A stretch of DNA of 50,830 nt, taken from the NCBI GenBank assembly GCA_027012135.1, contig JALUZF010000258.1:1-50830 (forward strand), in the 5' to 3' direction. Position 1 is the first letter of the stretch. Every line of letters begins with the position of its first letter. The notes under the pieces are model-generated. The model saw nothing but the letters and a program-made list of their open reading frames with translations. It had not been told where the DNA came from and ran no database searches. Of this stretch, positions 35,920 to 45,836 are shown piece after piece. Both the position numbers and the translations under genes were made by a program. The DNA comes from Gammaproteobacteria bacterium. Its GTDB lineage: Bacteria > Pseudomonadota > Gammaproteobacteria > GRL18.

Positions 35920-37053
35920 TTAAATTGCGGTACTTAAATCGATTTGCCGGCTGTCTTCTACCAGACGTTCCTCTGTTAATGCATAAGGGGCTGGATCGAG
36001 GATGGGTTGTTGTTCCAGGAGCTGATCCACCAGTAACTGGCAGGATGCCAGGCCAATGACTACGCCGTTTCTAAAATGCCCGGCATTGAGATAAAGGTTT
36101 TTCAGTTCCGGGTGTTCACCAATATAGGGTATTCCATCAACTGAACCGGGACGCAGACCGGCCCATTGTTTTTCTATCGGGTAATCAGCCAGAGCCGGTA
36201 TAATACGGCGGGCTTCCTGTGCCAGTTCCTTAAGAACAGACTCGGTGGTGGTTTTATCAAAATCTTCAAATTCCAGGGTACTGCCCAGCACCACCCGGCC
36301 GTCTTTACGGGGAATAACATAACGTCCCTTGCTTAATACAATACGGCGTACCACACCCGGTTCAGCCTTAAACACTATCATCTGCCCTTTTACCGGGGCA
36401 ATTTTGGGTGTTTTCAGGTATTTTTCCAGCAATTGTGCGCTCCAGGCACCACCTGCTAACACCACCTTATCCGCATAAAACCGGCCTTTATCAGTTACCA
36501 CACCTTTAACACGCTGATCTTCAGAAATAAATGATTGTGCCCGGGTCTGCTGCTCTATTTTTACACCCAGTTTAATTAAATCTTCCCTTAAGGCTCTAAC
36601 CAGACGGGGATTACGTACCTGTCCTATAGAAGGGGTAAACCAGCCCTTCTGGTAGTTATTGTCCAGTCCCGGCTCAACAGCTTTCAGGTCATCACCGGTA
36701 AGAATTTCAAACTCATAAGTAAAACGCTGTTCCCATTCAATAGCCTGCTGTAGCTCATCTTCAATATCAAGATAAAGCAGACCGCTTTGAATATACTCAG
36801 GATCAATACCTGAATTATGGTGAATGTCCTGCAGGACAGCAGGATAGTGTTTCTGGCCCCATTGAGCCAGACAGGTAATCGGATCAGAATAACGCCAGGG
36901 GTATAAGGGAGAGATAATACCCCCACCGGCCCAGGAAGACTCCTTGCCGGCATAGCCCTGCTCAATTATAGTTACAGAGATACCTGCTTTGCTCAACAGG
37001 CGGGCAGTTAACATGCCTATAATTCCGGCACCAATAATAATTACTGACTTCAT
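35920..37053 (-). CDS. thiO: Glycine oxidase ThiO
   Basis: A 377-residue FAD-dependent oxidase that converts glycine to iminoglycine for the thiazole of thiamine. The N-terminal dinucleotide motif GAGIIGMLTARLLSKAG (8-24), SSWAGGGIISPLYPW, and the C-terminal GLRPGSVDGIPYIGEHP / NAGHFRNGVVIGLASC are characteristic of the D-amino-acid oxidase-like family and ThiO in particular. Its start is 16 bp after pilE, so it may be read with the pilin operon, an arrangement known from other gammaproteobacteria. Confidence 0.92.
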   Translation of the reverse strand: MKSVIIIGAGIIGMLTARLLSKAGISVTIIEQGYAGKESSWAGGGIISPLYPWRYSDPITCLAQWGQKHYPAVLQDIHHNSGIDPEYIQSGLLYLDIEDELQQAIEWEQRFTYEFEILTGDDLKAVEPGLDNNYQKGWFTPSIGQVRNPRLVRALREDLIKLGVKIEQQTRAQSFISEDQRVKGVVTDKGRFYADKVVLAGGAWSAQLLEKYLKTPKIAPVKGQMIVFKAEPGVVRRIVLSKGRYVIPRKDGRVVLGSTLEFEDFDKTTTESVLKELAQEARRIIPALADYPIEKQWAGLRPGSVDGIPYIGEHPELKNLYLNAGHFRNGVVIGLASCQLLVDQLLEQQPILDPAPYALTEERLVEDSRQIDLSTAI

Positions 37054-37069
37054 ATAGATTAAAAATTAG

Positions 37070-37510
37070 TTACCAGCAGTCAGCAATACTTTTAGTATTG
37101 TTTGCCAGTCCTTTTGTGCCCAGATTATTTAACGTAAAATCACCACAGGCATCAGATGCCATTCTATTTGTACGCACAGCCTGAAGGGTATAACCGGAAA
37201 CACTGGAGGTTGAAATATTTAAATTATAAAAAACCCGGGTGCCCGTTGCATCTTTCGGTACCACCTGCTCATAGATAGCAGGACTTCCCGTATTTGCACC
37301 ACCCACAGCAGCTCCCTGATAGGTATGGGCCTGAGCATACCATGATTCCATGGCGGCTGAAAATCCAGTCAGTGCTGTTTTAGCAGCTGCACGTCTTGCC
37401 TTTAAGTCGTAATTATTATAAGCAGGAATTGCTATAGCAACCAGAGTACTGATAATAACGACCACAATCATTAGCTCCATTAAAGTAAAACCCTTACTAA
37501 GCTTTATCAT
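37070..37510 (-). CDS. pilE: Type IV pilus minor pilin PilE
   Basis: A 146-residue prepilin. The peptidase site is KG|FTLMELMIVVVI with Glu at +5, followed by the hydrophobic helix and a C-terminal domain with a Cys pair (SDACGDF, ADCW) that should form the D-loop disulphide. It closes the fimT-pilV-pilW-pilX-pilY1-PilY2-like-pilE operon, so it is the minor pilin PilE rather than the major pilin, though the sequence alone would not tell them apart. The leader is only six residues. Confidence 0.88.
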   Translation of the reverse strand: MIKLSKGFTLMELMIVVVIISTLVAIAIPAYNNYDLKARRAAAKTALTGFSAAMESWYAQAHTYQGAAVGGANTGSPAIYEQVVPKDATGTRVFYNLNISTSSVSGYTLQAVRTNRMASDACGDFTLNNLGTKGLANNTKSIADCW

Positions 37511-37546
37511 ATATCTACCATTAAGTTTGTTTTAGTTATTACACGA

Positions 37547-37843
37547 TTATTCAGGCTGTTTATGAATATTAACAGAAGTAATTCTGTCATATGGCGTAGA
37601 TTCAACCCCGGAAAAACCAATCTCAGTACCCTTTTTTAATACATTTATAGCGGGTTGGCCATTATCATTAGAAGAATCATAGACATTCGTTGATAGAAAA
37701 AACTTTGTTTCATTAACAACAACGATCCCCTCTTCAGCTATAACTTTATTAACAATTCCTATTCCATCAAAGCTTTGTGCATAAAGCAAAGGCGAAATAA
37801 ATAGAAAAAGCAAAATATAATATCGGGAAAAAGAAAATAACAT
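37547..37843 (-). CDS. Small exported protein, PilY2-like
   Basis: A 98-residue protein with a signal peptide (hydrophobic YYILLFLFISPLLYAQ, cleavage near 22-24) and a short beta-rich mature part, IGIVNKVIAEEGIVVVNETKFFLSTNV, resembling PilY2-type fimbrial assembly proteins. Its place between pilY1 and pilE is the same as pilY2 in Pseudomonas aeruginosa. Sequence similarity is weak and the function of PilY2 is poorly defined, so the call rests mainly on context. Confidence 0.6.
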   Translation of the reverse strand: MLFSFSRYYILLFLFISPLLYAQSFDGIGIVNKVIAEEGIVVVNETKFFLSTNVYDSSNDNGQPAINVLKKGTEIGFSGVESTPYDRITSVNIHKQPE

Positions 37844-37918
37844 TTAAATATCCTCCAGGTTTATCTTAATTTTGTTTACAGCTAATCGGAAAAGTCCGAC
37901 TAGCTGTACCTAAGATGA

Positions 37919-40900
37919 TTAACGTAACTGTATCCAGGATTTCCTACCACCATAGCCACGTCCATAATTAGCTTTCATAACCCGAGGCGTCCCGCTGGAG
38001 GTATTAATGATAACCTGATCGCCTACCATAGTAGGTGCATCTTCAGAACCTTCTGTGCCGGTTATTTTCACTGCACTGACTATATAAGGATCGGTAGTTG
38101 CTCTGTCATTTGAGTCAACGACACCATCAAAATTCACATCAAAGACATCATTAAGCGGACTGGCTCCTGTTTGAGCAAAAAGTGCATATAGCCAATGATC
38201 CGCTCCTACTTTACAGGGGTCCTCATTAGGTATCTTCGTCTGGAAAAAAAGGATATTGTTTCTAATTGCAAAATCAGAAACACTGATTTCCCCTGAAGCC
38301 GTTCCACTGGCTGTACCGTTATAGCAGTTATCGATACTGGTAGCCTGGTTGTCAGTACAACTTATAATGCGGTTATCTATAAAATCAATATACCAGCCAT
38401 ACCGCTTTCGTGGATTTTTTGCATTAGTTGCTGGTGAGACTGCCGTTGTACTGTTTTTTACATTACTTGGGCAATTACTATCTCCAACCCAGCAGAAAGG
38501 GTGTTTGGAAAACTCTTTAATATCACCCGTCTGACCATTTCCAACAGATACTCCTATACGTACCTTTTCCATAGTCTGTTCCTGTAAATCTTCGCGATCA
38601 ATGGCAGCCAGAGCAGTACCATCATTATAAGTCGCAGAAAAAGCATTACCGGAAGAAGTAAAAGGATCGAGAACCCCATAGACACTCTGGATATTGCTTG
38701 TATCAATTGATGCATCTGTTGTTTCAAAATACTTACCTGTGCCAAATAGAATAATAAAACCTATTCCTGAATTATGAGGAGTTACTGATAGCTTAGCCGT
38801 AATGGGCTGAAGTGTACCGCTGTAATCTTTTGCCTGATAGATTTTGGTAGCACTTTTTGCAGTGGGATTGGTATAAGTTGATGGCAGAGTTCTAATCGAG
38901 GTAAAATCAAAACGCCAGACATTGCCCTGCAGATCACCGGCATAAACATAATCGGTTATCAGGTCACCATTTTTGTCAACCAAAGTAGGAGTTAATATTC
39001 CGTTTGGACGAGATGACAGAGTACCAGCACCGGTATCAAATTTTTCTACTAACAGACCGGTTGCTAAATCCACCACATAAACAACTGCATTACCTGTACC
39101 GCTTATATTGGCATCGGATTCAGTATTATTAATACCATTACCTATAACCACGCCCCAGTCTCCATTATGCAAACGGGCAATCTGAGGTTTTCCATACAAA
39201 TACCCCAGTTCATTATCCATACTGTCGTCAATTTCCCAAAGTAAATTTATATTGGAAGGATCGGTTACATCAAGCGCAAACATGCCCTGAGCACCACCTC
39301 TGAAGGTGCCAACCAACACCGTACGCCATTCTTTTGGAGTAGTTGAATTACGATCATGATCAATATACACATCGGTACTAGTCATACGCCCATCCACAAA
39401 ATAAGTATGACTGTATCCCGGATCAGTCAGGCGACCAATTTTAGTGAACAGCACTGATGGAATAAAAGCAAATTGTTCCTGTCCATTGTCGGCTCTAAAA
39501 GCATGTATCATACCGTCATTGCTTCCAACATATATTAGCTCATCCCTATTTGCCCAGGTTTGTTTAAAATTATTATAGTTACCCCCAAGTGTATCTAACT
39601 CATACAGAGATGGTGCACCAATAAATATAGGTGATGAATGGACAATGTCACCTAAAAGATGAGAACGTACTCTAAAGTTATTAGTATTATTTTCATTGGT
39701 TCTGTCGCCTCTAATATAATTAACCCGATCTTCTGCTCGACCATCAGTCGATAAAGTATCCGGATTAATATCCAGCAATCCCTGCTTGATAGTATCGGTT
39801 TGTATATTACTCCAGTTAAAAACAACCAGATTTGGGTTTGTTCCGGTACCTGAATTAAACTTAATATTACGAGAAGTATAGGTTTTATTATCCAGTAATG
39901 CCTGAGCATCCCACGCCTGAGTACCTATTAGAATATTTCCGGAAACAATGGTGACATCGGTTTTAACCAGACGTCCTGTCCACTCACTACTATCATAATA
40001 AGCGCTGTATATGCCATCCAGGGTATTCAGAGTAAATGCATTAGCCGCAGGTGCAGAGATAGAGCCCTGGCGTGCAGCAATTCTTGATAAAATAGTATCA
40101 AATGCCTCCACTAGATCATTAGGATTATCTGCACTGAAAAACTCACCCCGACTGTTAATAGCCGCATGCCACAAATCATATGGATTATTGTTACTATTTG
40201 AAGATGCAGACGGCCAGGTCTTGGTTCCATTCACTAAATCATCATAATCGCCATTGATTGCATCAAAAGTATGATCGCCATATTTTGGATTAGTTAAAAA
40301 AGTTCCCAGGCCGAAGCCTACAGTAAAGTTAACCAGATGCTGCCAGGTAGCTGGATCATTTTTTGGATTCCAGTATTCTGCATCAGCATCGGAAGAGTTA
40401 GGCTCAATAATATAGGGAGACAATTCATTATTAATATCAGTCCTTGCATCTGTCATCCAGTATTTAAAGGCAATATCTGATAAAGTATTGCTGGCAGAAT
40501 CCTTAAATACATTAGCATAGGCTTCTGTTCTGTCATAATCGTTACCGCCAGGCATAACAATACTGGTACTAAATTGATCAGTATTGTCAACATTGCCAAT
40601 ACTGACAGAATCTGTGTTCCATACACCGTCTGTCATAGCTATATGATAGCTGGCACGACAGGCATATTCCGGAGATGTCGTCACACCGGGCTCTTTTGCA
40701 TAAGGACTATTAACGCCTGTTTTTTTCAATTCTTCACCAACGCGAATAAAAGCCGTTCTTAATGGTGTTGAGCCCTGATAATCAGGAACCCGAGACATCC
40801 AGTCAAAAAAGTTATCCCTGTGAGTACCAGAAAATGTTTTAATACGGTTATCATAAACAGTCCCATTCTGATCTTTACAGGAAGTATTAAAATACTTACA

Positions 40901-41728
40901 GCGCGTCAACGCATGCCATGACACCCTTACATCCTGTGAAAGTGTTCTAAATGAGAGCATAGCAGCACTTTGTGCTGCCAGAGTTCGGTTACGATAAAAA
41001 GAAAACCAGTTGGCAAAGTTCTGTCTTTCATCCGCTTCAGATGATGAAACTGTACCATCACCATTCCTGTCTTTACCTGTATTTGAACCTACAATAACCA
41101 GATCATAACAATCATCATCACCGGTAGTTCCATTACATCCCGCATTGCTTGCATCAAAGTCGTAATAATAAGCCTTACCTTTTCTCCATTTATCATTGGT
41201 ACCGTTGATAGCATTTACATCCGCTGATGGATGATTAACGTACCAGTTACCACAGGATGACCAACCTGGGGCTGAAGGATTTGAATCATAATAGCCTGAC
41301 TTGGAATTATTATGAGCATTGAAAAAACAACCCGGACGATAATAATTAGAAAGATTGATACGATTACCTGAGCTTGTTGGTTTATAACCATTCAATTCCG
41401 CTGAAGTGAAACTGGTAGTATATAAGTTACCATTTTTATCTCTTGGAATTTCATAGGTAACCATTGGATTATAATACATAGGATTAAAAGCTGAGGATTT
41501 ATAACGCCTGGAATTTCTAATTGTAGAAGTGGTTGCCAGATTATCAGGCACATGCATCCAGGACATACTGCCGGAATCATCAAAAGTCAGGAAAATATTA
41601 GGATTTACCCCAACTTTAAGTGAGATAGGCTCTTCAGATAGATTATAGTCGGCACTAACAACCATTGAGATACCAAGTGTTATTGCTCCAATACAGGACA
41701 ACAATAATGTTTTTACTCGAGTGTTCAT
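37919..41728 (-). CDS. pilY1: Type IV pilus tip adhesin/assembly protein PilY1
   Basis: A 1269-residue exported protein. Signal peptide about 1-26; N-terminal von Willebrand A-like domain with MIDAS Asp51-x-Ser-x-Ser (FLTFDDSGSMSW); C-terminal half is the PilY1 beta-propeller (SPIFIGAPSLYELD, YVGSNDGMIHAFRADNGQE, VLVGTFRGGAQGMFALDVTDP). Several acidic loops look like Ca sites: DRNGDGTVSSSE (220-231), DKNGDLITD in the propeller (position equivalent to the known PilY1 Ca site), and DVNFDGVVDSND near the C-terminus. PilY1 sits at the pilus tip with the minor pilins, and promotes assembly, adhesion and surface sensing. Operon partners on both sides support the call. Confidence 0.95.
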   Translation of the reverse strand: MNTRVKTLLLSCIGAITLGISMVVSADYNLSEEPISLKVGVNPNIFLTFDDSGSMSWMHVPDNLATTSTIRNSRRYKSSAFNPMYYNPMVTYEIPRDKNGNLYTTSFTSAELNGYKPTSSGNRINLSNYYRPGCFFNAHNNSKSGYYDSNPSAPGWSSCGNWYVNHPSADVNAINGTNDKWRKGKAYYYDFDASNAGCNGTTGDDDCYDLVIVGSNTGKDRNGDGTVSSSEADERQNFANWFSFYRNRTLAAQSAAMLSFRTLSQDVRVSWHALTRCKYFNTSCKDQNGTVYDNRIKTFSGTHRDNFFDWMSRVPDYQGSTPLRTAFIRVGEELKKTGVNSPYAKEPGVTTSPEYACRASYHIAMTDGVWNTDSVSIGNVDNTDQFSTSIVMPGGNDYDRTEAYANVFKDSASNTLSDIAFKYWMTDARTDINNELSPYIIEPNSSDADAEYWNPKNDPATWQHLVNFTVGFGLGTFLTNPKYGDHTFDAINGDYDDLVNGTKTWPSASSNSNNNPYDLWHAAINSRGEFFSADNPNDLVEAFDTILSRIAARQGSISAPAANAFTLNTLDGIYSAYYDSSEWTGRLVKTDVTIVSGNILIGTQAWDAQALLDNKTYTSRNIKFNSGTGTNPNLVVFNWSNIQTDTIKQGLLDINPDTLSTDGRAEDRVNYIRGDRTNENNTNNFRVRSHLLGDIVHSSPIFIGAPSLYELDTLGGNYNNFKQTWANRDELIYVGSNDGMIHAFRADNGQEQFAFIPSVLFTKIGRLTDPGYSHTYFVDGRMTSTDVYIDHDRNSTTPKEWRTVLVGTFRGGAQGMFALDVTDPSNINLLWEIDDSMDNELGYLYGKPQIARLHNGDWGVVIGNGINNTESDANISGTGNAVVYVVDLATGLLVEKFDTGAGTLSSRPNGILTPTLVDKNGDLITDYVYAGDLQGNVWRFDFTSIRTLPSTYTNPTAKSATKIYQAKDYSGTLQPITAKLSVTPHNSGIGFIILFGTGKYFETTDASIDTSNIQSVYGVLDPFTSSGNAFSATYNDGTALAAIDREDLQEQTMEKVRIGVSVGNGQTGDIKEFSKHPFCWVGDSNCPSNVKNSTTAVSPATNAKNPRKRYGWYIDFIDNRIISCTDNQATSIDNCYNGTASGTASGEISVSDFAIRNNILFFQTKIPNEDPCKVGADHWLYALFAQTGASPLNDVFDVNFDGVVDSNDRATTDPYIVSAVKITGTEGSEDAPTMVGDQVIINTSSGTPRVMKANYGRGYGGRKSWIQLR

Positions 41729-41756
41729 ATATATACTCCTGTGTTGCTTTATCCGA

Positions 41757-42401
41757 CTAGTTATTCACAACTGCGCTTGCCTGTTTTACCGAGTGAGAAT
41801 CACCCGATATATCCTGTGCGGCAGCAACCGTTATATAATAATGAGGTCCAATATGCTTGGTTCTTAAATCAGGATCAAGAACCTTAACATTACCGTTAGA
41901 ATCCGGCAGATCAAAACCATTATACGACAATATATATACCGGTTGAGTTGCCAGTGTTGCCGTTACAGATGAGCTGCCCCGTGTAACGGTCGCCATTTGG
42001 GAAGTTGCAGGCAGACTGCTATGCAGTCCTTCTGCTCCGGCTGTCTGTGAACCTGTACCGACATCCGGGTTTCCATCTCCATTAAGATCACCAATGGGAT
42101 CTGCAAACCATTCCCATGACTGCGTCGCATAATTGCAATTTGTACAATAGGCTGGCGCAACGCTTGGATCGGAATATGGCTGAGGGTCATTTTCATCCTG
42201 GGCGGCAAGCCAGTTTTCTGAAACCCTGATAGCGGTTTCTGCCCCTTCATCAGCCAGAATTCTTTTATAAAAATTATCTGCCATACGAACTTCCATCATG
42301 GATGATTTCATAGCACTGATAGCAACAATAGTAAGAATTAATAACATCATAAGACTTACAAATAAGGCTGCTCCATGTTGTTTATATTTTGCTTTTAACA
42401 T
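41757..42401 (-). CDS. pilX: Type IV pilus minor pilin PilX
   Basis: A 214-residue minor pilin. The N-terminus HGAALFVSLMMLLILTIVAISAM is the PilX form of the class III signal, where the usual Phe after Gly is replaced by Ala, then MKSSMMEVRMADNFYKR, typical of the PilX N-terminal domain. A Ca-binding-like loop DLNGDGNPD is at 105-113, and a Cys pair CTNC at 86-89. It lies 28 bp upstream of pilY1. PilX, PilV, PilW and PilE prime the pilus and link PilY1 to it. Confidence 0.9.
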   Translation of the reverse strand: MLKAKYKQHGAALFVSLMMLLILTIVAISAMKSSMMEVRMADNFYKRILADEGAETAIRVSENWLAAQDENDPQPYSDPSVAPAYCTNCNYATQSWEWFADPIGDLNGDGNPDVGTGSQTAGAEGLHSSLPATSQMATVTRGSSSVTATLATQPVYILSYNGFDLPDSNGNVKVLDPDLRTKHIGPHYYITVAAAQDISGDSHSVKQASAVVNN

Positions 42402-42444
42402 ACATTTATTCCAGAAATAATTAATAGTATTTAATTAAATGAAA

Positions 42445-43257
42445 TTACTGTGCCATATTCTTAACAACAACCGTCATGGTTGTTGATGAATAGTATTCAC
42501 GATCAGGTGCAGTCACTGTTGTTGTACTATCTGCAGGGAAAGCATAGGTCTGATTGGCTGTTACAATATTACTGGCAGACGTGGTACTTTTAGCAACTAA
42601 TGAAATCTGCAAACTAACCGTGTAAAAGTATCCGTCCGATGCTGCTGTAGGCGCTGCTGTATAACTGTCTACAATTTTATCCGGAGGCCCGCCACTACTG
42701 CCCTGAATATCATTACCGTAGGACACCTGCATATTGGAAATACCATCGACAAGAACGGTTGTTCCTGTTGCAGCCCCCCCTGAAAGAACGGAACAGGATA
42801 GCTGGTTGTTTGTCACAAAAATTCTTGAAGTTATCATGTTACCAGCTGTAATGAGATTCCCAAGACAGTCACGAATACCGGCTCCCAAAACACTGGCATT
42901 ATTTTCCTGATAGCGATAACAGATACCCGTCCCTGCAGTGTCAGGCACTACAATCTGACCATTTGCAAATGCTGGACAGGCACCCGATGCAGCCTGATTT
43001 CCATAGATCTGTACTGTTGAATCAGAAGCAACAGGTAGAAAACCAGCCTTTTGTAATTCATTATTTAAAAAATATTGCGCATATCGTAAATTTTCCTGTA
43101 CAGTTCCCTGTCCCTGCTGAAAACGAAACGCCTGTTTATTACTAAGATATATCTGAATTGCAGCCCCAACAAGAACGACACCAATGACAAGGGCTACCAT
43201 TAATTCAACCATTGTAAAGCCCTTACTTAATTTATTTATTTTCTTTTCAGGGAGCAT
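42445..43257 (-). CDS. pilW: Type IV pilus minor pilin PilW
   Basis: A 270-residue minor pilin. The prepilin site is SKG|FTMVELMVALVIGVVLVG with Glu at +5, followed by IQIYLSNKQAFRFQQGQGTVQENLRYAQYFL, the PilW signature helix. The globular part has four Cys (ACPAF, GICYR, DCLG, SCSV) that may form disulphides. Unlike FimT, PilV, PilX and PilY1 it has no clear acidic Ca loop. It sits between pilX and pilV on the same strand. Confidence 0.9.
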   Translation of the reverse strand: MLPEKKINKLSKGFTMVELMVALVIGVVLVGAAIQIYLSNKQAFRFQQGQGTVQENLRYAQYFLNNELQKAGFLPVASDSTVQIYGNQAASGACPAFANGQIVVPDTAGTGICYRYQENNASVLGAGIRDCLGNLITAGNMITSRIFVTNNQLSCSVLSGGAATGTTVLVDGISNMQVSYGNDIQGSSGGPPDKIVDSYTAAPTAASDGYFYTVSLQISLVAKSTTSASNIVTANQTYAFPADSTTTVTAPDREYYSSTTMTVVVKNMAQ

Positions 43258-43299
43258 TTTCTGTACCTTGTTTTTTTATATTATTCATTCAACAGATGA

Positions 43300-43905
43300 T
43301 TATGGATTAAATACAGCATTATAGGATGTACATGGAAAAGTATCTTTATCATTCACAACGGAATCACCATTTAAATCTGAAAATGCTGGTCTGGGTTTTG
43401 CCCAGGCTAAACGAATTAAAACTAATGAGCCGCCATTACATTCTGTACGATCCAGTTCTCCGGCAACGTTGACATTAGGACAGGTCGTTGCATTACCATT
43501 TCCCTGCCGGGTCTGAGCTGTATCAGCCACACCATCACCGTTTGAATCTCCATCAACACCTGTCGTCATGCATATAAATACCTGATTCGTTAACATAGCG
43601 GCATCAACCGGCAAAATATTACTGACCAGGGTCCCCCAGTTATCCAGCCAGGTAGTACCTGTCGGGAAACTGGCACCAGACGCTTTCATGTAGCTGGCAA
43701 GATTTGTTCTGTCTGCCCGAATTCGGCCAACCAGATCATTACTGGCAAAAACTGCTTTACTATAAAATTCTGCCTCAGTATTAAACTTCAGGCTTTGTGC
43801 CTGCATGGCGGCCAGCCCTAATAAGCCGACCGCCAGAATTATTATGGTCACCAGAACTTCTATCATTGTGACACCTTGCTGAACATTTAAATTCAATTTA
43901 ATCAT
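43300..43905 (-). CDS. pilV: Type IV pilus minor pilin PilV
   Basis: A 201-residue minor pilin. The class III leader is MIKLNLNVQQG, cut before VTMIEVLVTIIILAVGLLG (Glu at +5). Two Ca-binding-like acidic loops are visible: DGDSNGDGVAD (118-128) and DLNGDSVVNDKD (177-188). I chose ATG 43905: it has AGGG upstream and a normal leader, whereas the longer frame begins with GTG inside fimT and would give an oversized leader. Confidence 0.9.
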   Translation of the reverse strand: MIKLNLNVQQGVTMIEVLVTIIILAVGLLGLAAMQAQSLKFNTEAEFYSKAVFASNDLVGRIRADRTNLASYMKASGASFPTGTTWLDNWGTLVSNILPVDAAMLTNQVFICMTTGVDGDSNGDGVADTAQTRQGNGNATTCPNVNVAGELDRTECNGGSLVLIRLAWAKPRPAFSDLNGDSVVNDKDTFPCTSYNAVFNP

Positions 43906-43933
43906 TCTTATTAACCCTATCCTACCCGTGCTA

Positions 43934-44470
43934 TCAGGGACATGCCGTATTCGTTTTTGTAATGTCACCACTTGTGGTCAGTGTAACATTGAGTTTTTGA
44001 TTACCTTTACAGTTTGAAGGGGTAAAAGTAAATGTTTTACTTCCTGGAAAACCTCGGGTATTAACAACAATGGCATTAATATTATTAGCAATGAACGCTG
44101 ACTGATCTTTTACACCAGCTCCTGTTGTCAGTAATATCTCTGCTGCATCACGGCTTCCATTTCCATTATTATCAACAAATACAATCCAGCCTGCAGTCCA
44201 GACAGCTGTACCATTACAGGCGGGCAATGGTGTTGCTGGATTATCCGCCTGATTTGGATTATTTGTAGCACAAATGGAAACACTGGTATTTCGTCTTATT
44301 GCTTCAGCTCTGGCTAAATTCACATGACTTTTTAATTTGTTCAATAACTCTGCTGAATTATTAGTAACCACCAGATATTGAAATGAAGAAAAGGCAATCG
44401 CGGATAATATCCCTATTACCGCTACCACTGCCATTAGTTCAACAATTGTATAACCACTATTTTTTTTCAT
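43934..44470 (-). CDS. fimT: Type IV pilus minor pilin, GspH/FimT type (FimT/FimU)
   Basis: A 178-residue pseudopilin-like protein. The prepilin site is SG|YTIVELMAVVAVIGILSAIA, with Tyr instead of the usual Phe, then the FimT helix LNKLKSHVNLARAEAIRRNTSVSIC. An acidic loop DNNGNGSRDAAE is at 100-111, and Cys residues (67, 85, C-terminal pair) may form disulphides. First gene of the pilin operon, 28 bp before pilV, the place of fimU in P. aeruginosa. Confidence 0.88.
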   Translation of the reverse strand: MKKNSGYTIVELMAVVAVIGILSAIAFSSFQYLVVTNNSAELLNKLKSHVNLARAEAIRRNTSVSICATNNPNQADNPATPLPACNGTAVWTAGWIVFVDNNGNGSRDAAEILLTTGAGVKDQSAFIANNINAIVVNTRGFPGSKTFTFTPSNCKGNQKLNVTLTTSGDITKTNTACP

Positions 44471-44593
44471 GCTTTATTTATACTCCTACTGCCTGTATAT
44501 GTCATTGTTAATAAGATTAGTGCATTAAACTTCCTGATAAGCGGTAATTGTTTAATTTTTTGTGTGAACACGTTAACAAAATGTGAATATTTC

Positions 44594-45526
44594 TTACTGC
44601 AACTCCACAGGTAATGAAAATACCACCTGTTCTTCTGTACCCGTTTCTATATAGTGCTCATCTATTCCCATTTTAATAAGAACTTCTATTACATTTTTCA
44701 CCAGATACTCCGGTGCTGATGCGCCTGCTGTCACTCCGATATTGTGACATTTCTCCAGCCAGCGCGACTGGATTTCTGAGGCATTATCAATCAGATAAGC
44801 TTTAGCTCCCTGACGCTCAGCAACTTCCCGCAGACGATTGGAATTGGAACTATTTGGGGAACCCACAACCAACACCAACTCACAATTTTGGGCAAGATTT
44901 TTTACTGCATCCTGACGACTCTGAGTGGCATAGCAGATATCATTTTTTCTGGGGCCTATTATTTTTGGGAAGCGGGCTTTTAAGGCATCAATAACATCAG
45001 CGGTATCATCCATGGATAAGGTGGTCTGACTGACATAAGCCAGTTTATCCGGATTATTAATCTGAAGTTTTTCAACATCCCGAGGTGTTTCAACCAGGTA
45101 GATAGCCCCACCGTTGTTATTATCATACTGTCCCATGGTACCTTCCACTTCCGGATGCCCGGTATGGCCAATTAAAACGCATTCCCGGCCTTCCTTACTG
45201 TAACGGCTGACTTCAAGGTGTACTTTAGTCACCAGGGGACAGGTAGCATCGAAGACTTTAACATCCCGGTTGTCTGCTTCATCCTTAACGGCTTTTGATA
45301 CCCCATGGGCACTAAAAATGACAATGCATCCATCTGGTACATCAGACAGTTCTTCGACAAACACTGCACCCCGGTTTTTAAGTGACTTAACCACTGCACG
45401 GTTATGTACCACTTCATGACGGACATAAATGGGGGCACCAAAGAGAGTCAGTGCCCGTTCAACAATTTCTATGGCGCGGTCTACACCGGCGCAAAATCCT
45501 CGGGGGTTGGCTAGTTTTAGTTGCAT
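44594..45526 (-). CDS. ispH: 4-hydroxy-3-methylbut-2-enyl diphosphate reductase
   Basis: A 310-residue [4Fe-4S] enzyme, last step of the MEP pathway, making IPP and DMAPP from HMBPP. Cluster ligands Cys12 ([10 protein letters not shown]), Cys96 (FDATCPLVT) and Cys198 ([11 protein letters not shown]) are in place, with His41, His74 and the [10 protein letters not shown] motif around 121-130. Length is normal. Its neighbours (pilin operon on one side, fkpB-lspA-ileS-ribF on the other) are as in pseudomonads. A 442-bp gap separates it from fkpB, which in many relatives is only a few bases. Confidence 0.97.
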   Translation of the reverse strand: MQLKLANPRGFCAGVDRAIEIVERALTLFGAPIYVRHEVVHNRAVVKSLKNRGAVFVEELSDVPDGCIVIFSAHGVSKAVKDEADNRDVKVFDATCPLVTKVHLEVSRYSKEGRECVLIGHTGHPEVEGTMGQYDNNNGGAIYLVETPRDVEKLQINNPDKLAYVSQTTLSMDDTADVIDALKARFPKIIGPRKNDICYATQSRQDAVKNLAQNCELVLVVGSPNSSNSNRLREVAERQGAKAYLIDNASEIQSRWLEKCHNIGVTAGASAPEYLVKNVIEVLIKMGIDEHYIETGTEEQVVFSLPVELQ

Positions 45527-45803
45527 TTTGAGTCCTCGGTAAAAAGCGTTCAGCTAATAGTTTAAATCAGAATGTTTATTTTGTAGGTATTTTCTGATAA
45601 GAAATCCAGGTGTTTTCTTACACCGGGATTGTTGTTATTCTGATATTTTTCTTTCAGGCTGCATTTTATACTATTTCTCACTGGAACAGGAATGAGGGAA
45701 CAGGCTGATTCAGTTAAAGGAAAAGACTGTGTGAGATTACTGTCTCTGTTTATGGATATGCAGATGTGATCTGAAAAAGGAACTGGATACACAGTATAGT
45801 GGT
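45527..45803. other. Gap upstream of ispH, possible small RNA
   Basis: No credible gene is visible. A small stem (GGTGT at about 45617-45621 with ACACC at 45629-45633, minus/plus symmetric) is present. Because a strong terminator follows on the plus strand at 45804-45836, an unannotated rightward transcript could start here; I cannot identify its promoter or RNA family. The ispH promoter should also lie here on the minus strand. Confidence 0.3.
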
Positions 45804-45836
45804 AAAAAGGCGTTAATTCATATTAACGCCTTTTTT
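45804..45836 (+). terminator. Rho-independent, bidirectional terminator
   Basis: AAAAA-GGCGTTAAT (stem left arm 45809-45817), loop TCAT, ATTAACGCC (45822-45830), then six T. A-tract and T-tract flank the stem, so it works on either strand. No gene on the plus strand ends upstream, and on the minus strand it could end the fkpB transcript. Confidence 0.85.

Noticed and set aside
40000-41700. PilY1 as a possible diversity-generating target
   Set aside because: No reverse transcriptase, template/variable repeat pair or A-to-N pattern is visible in the window.
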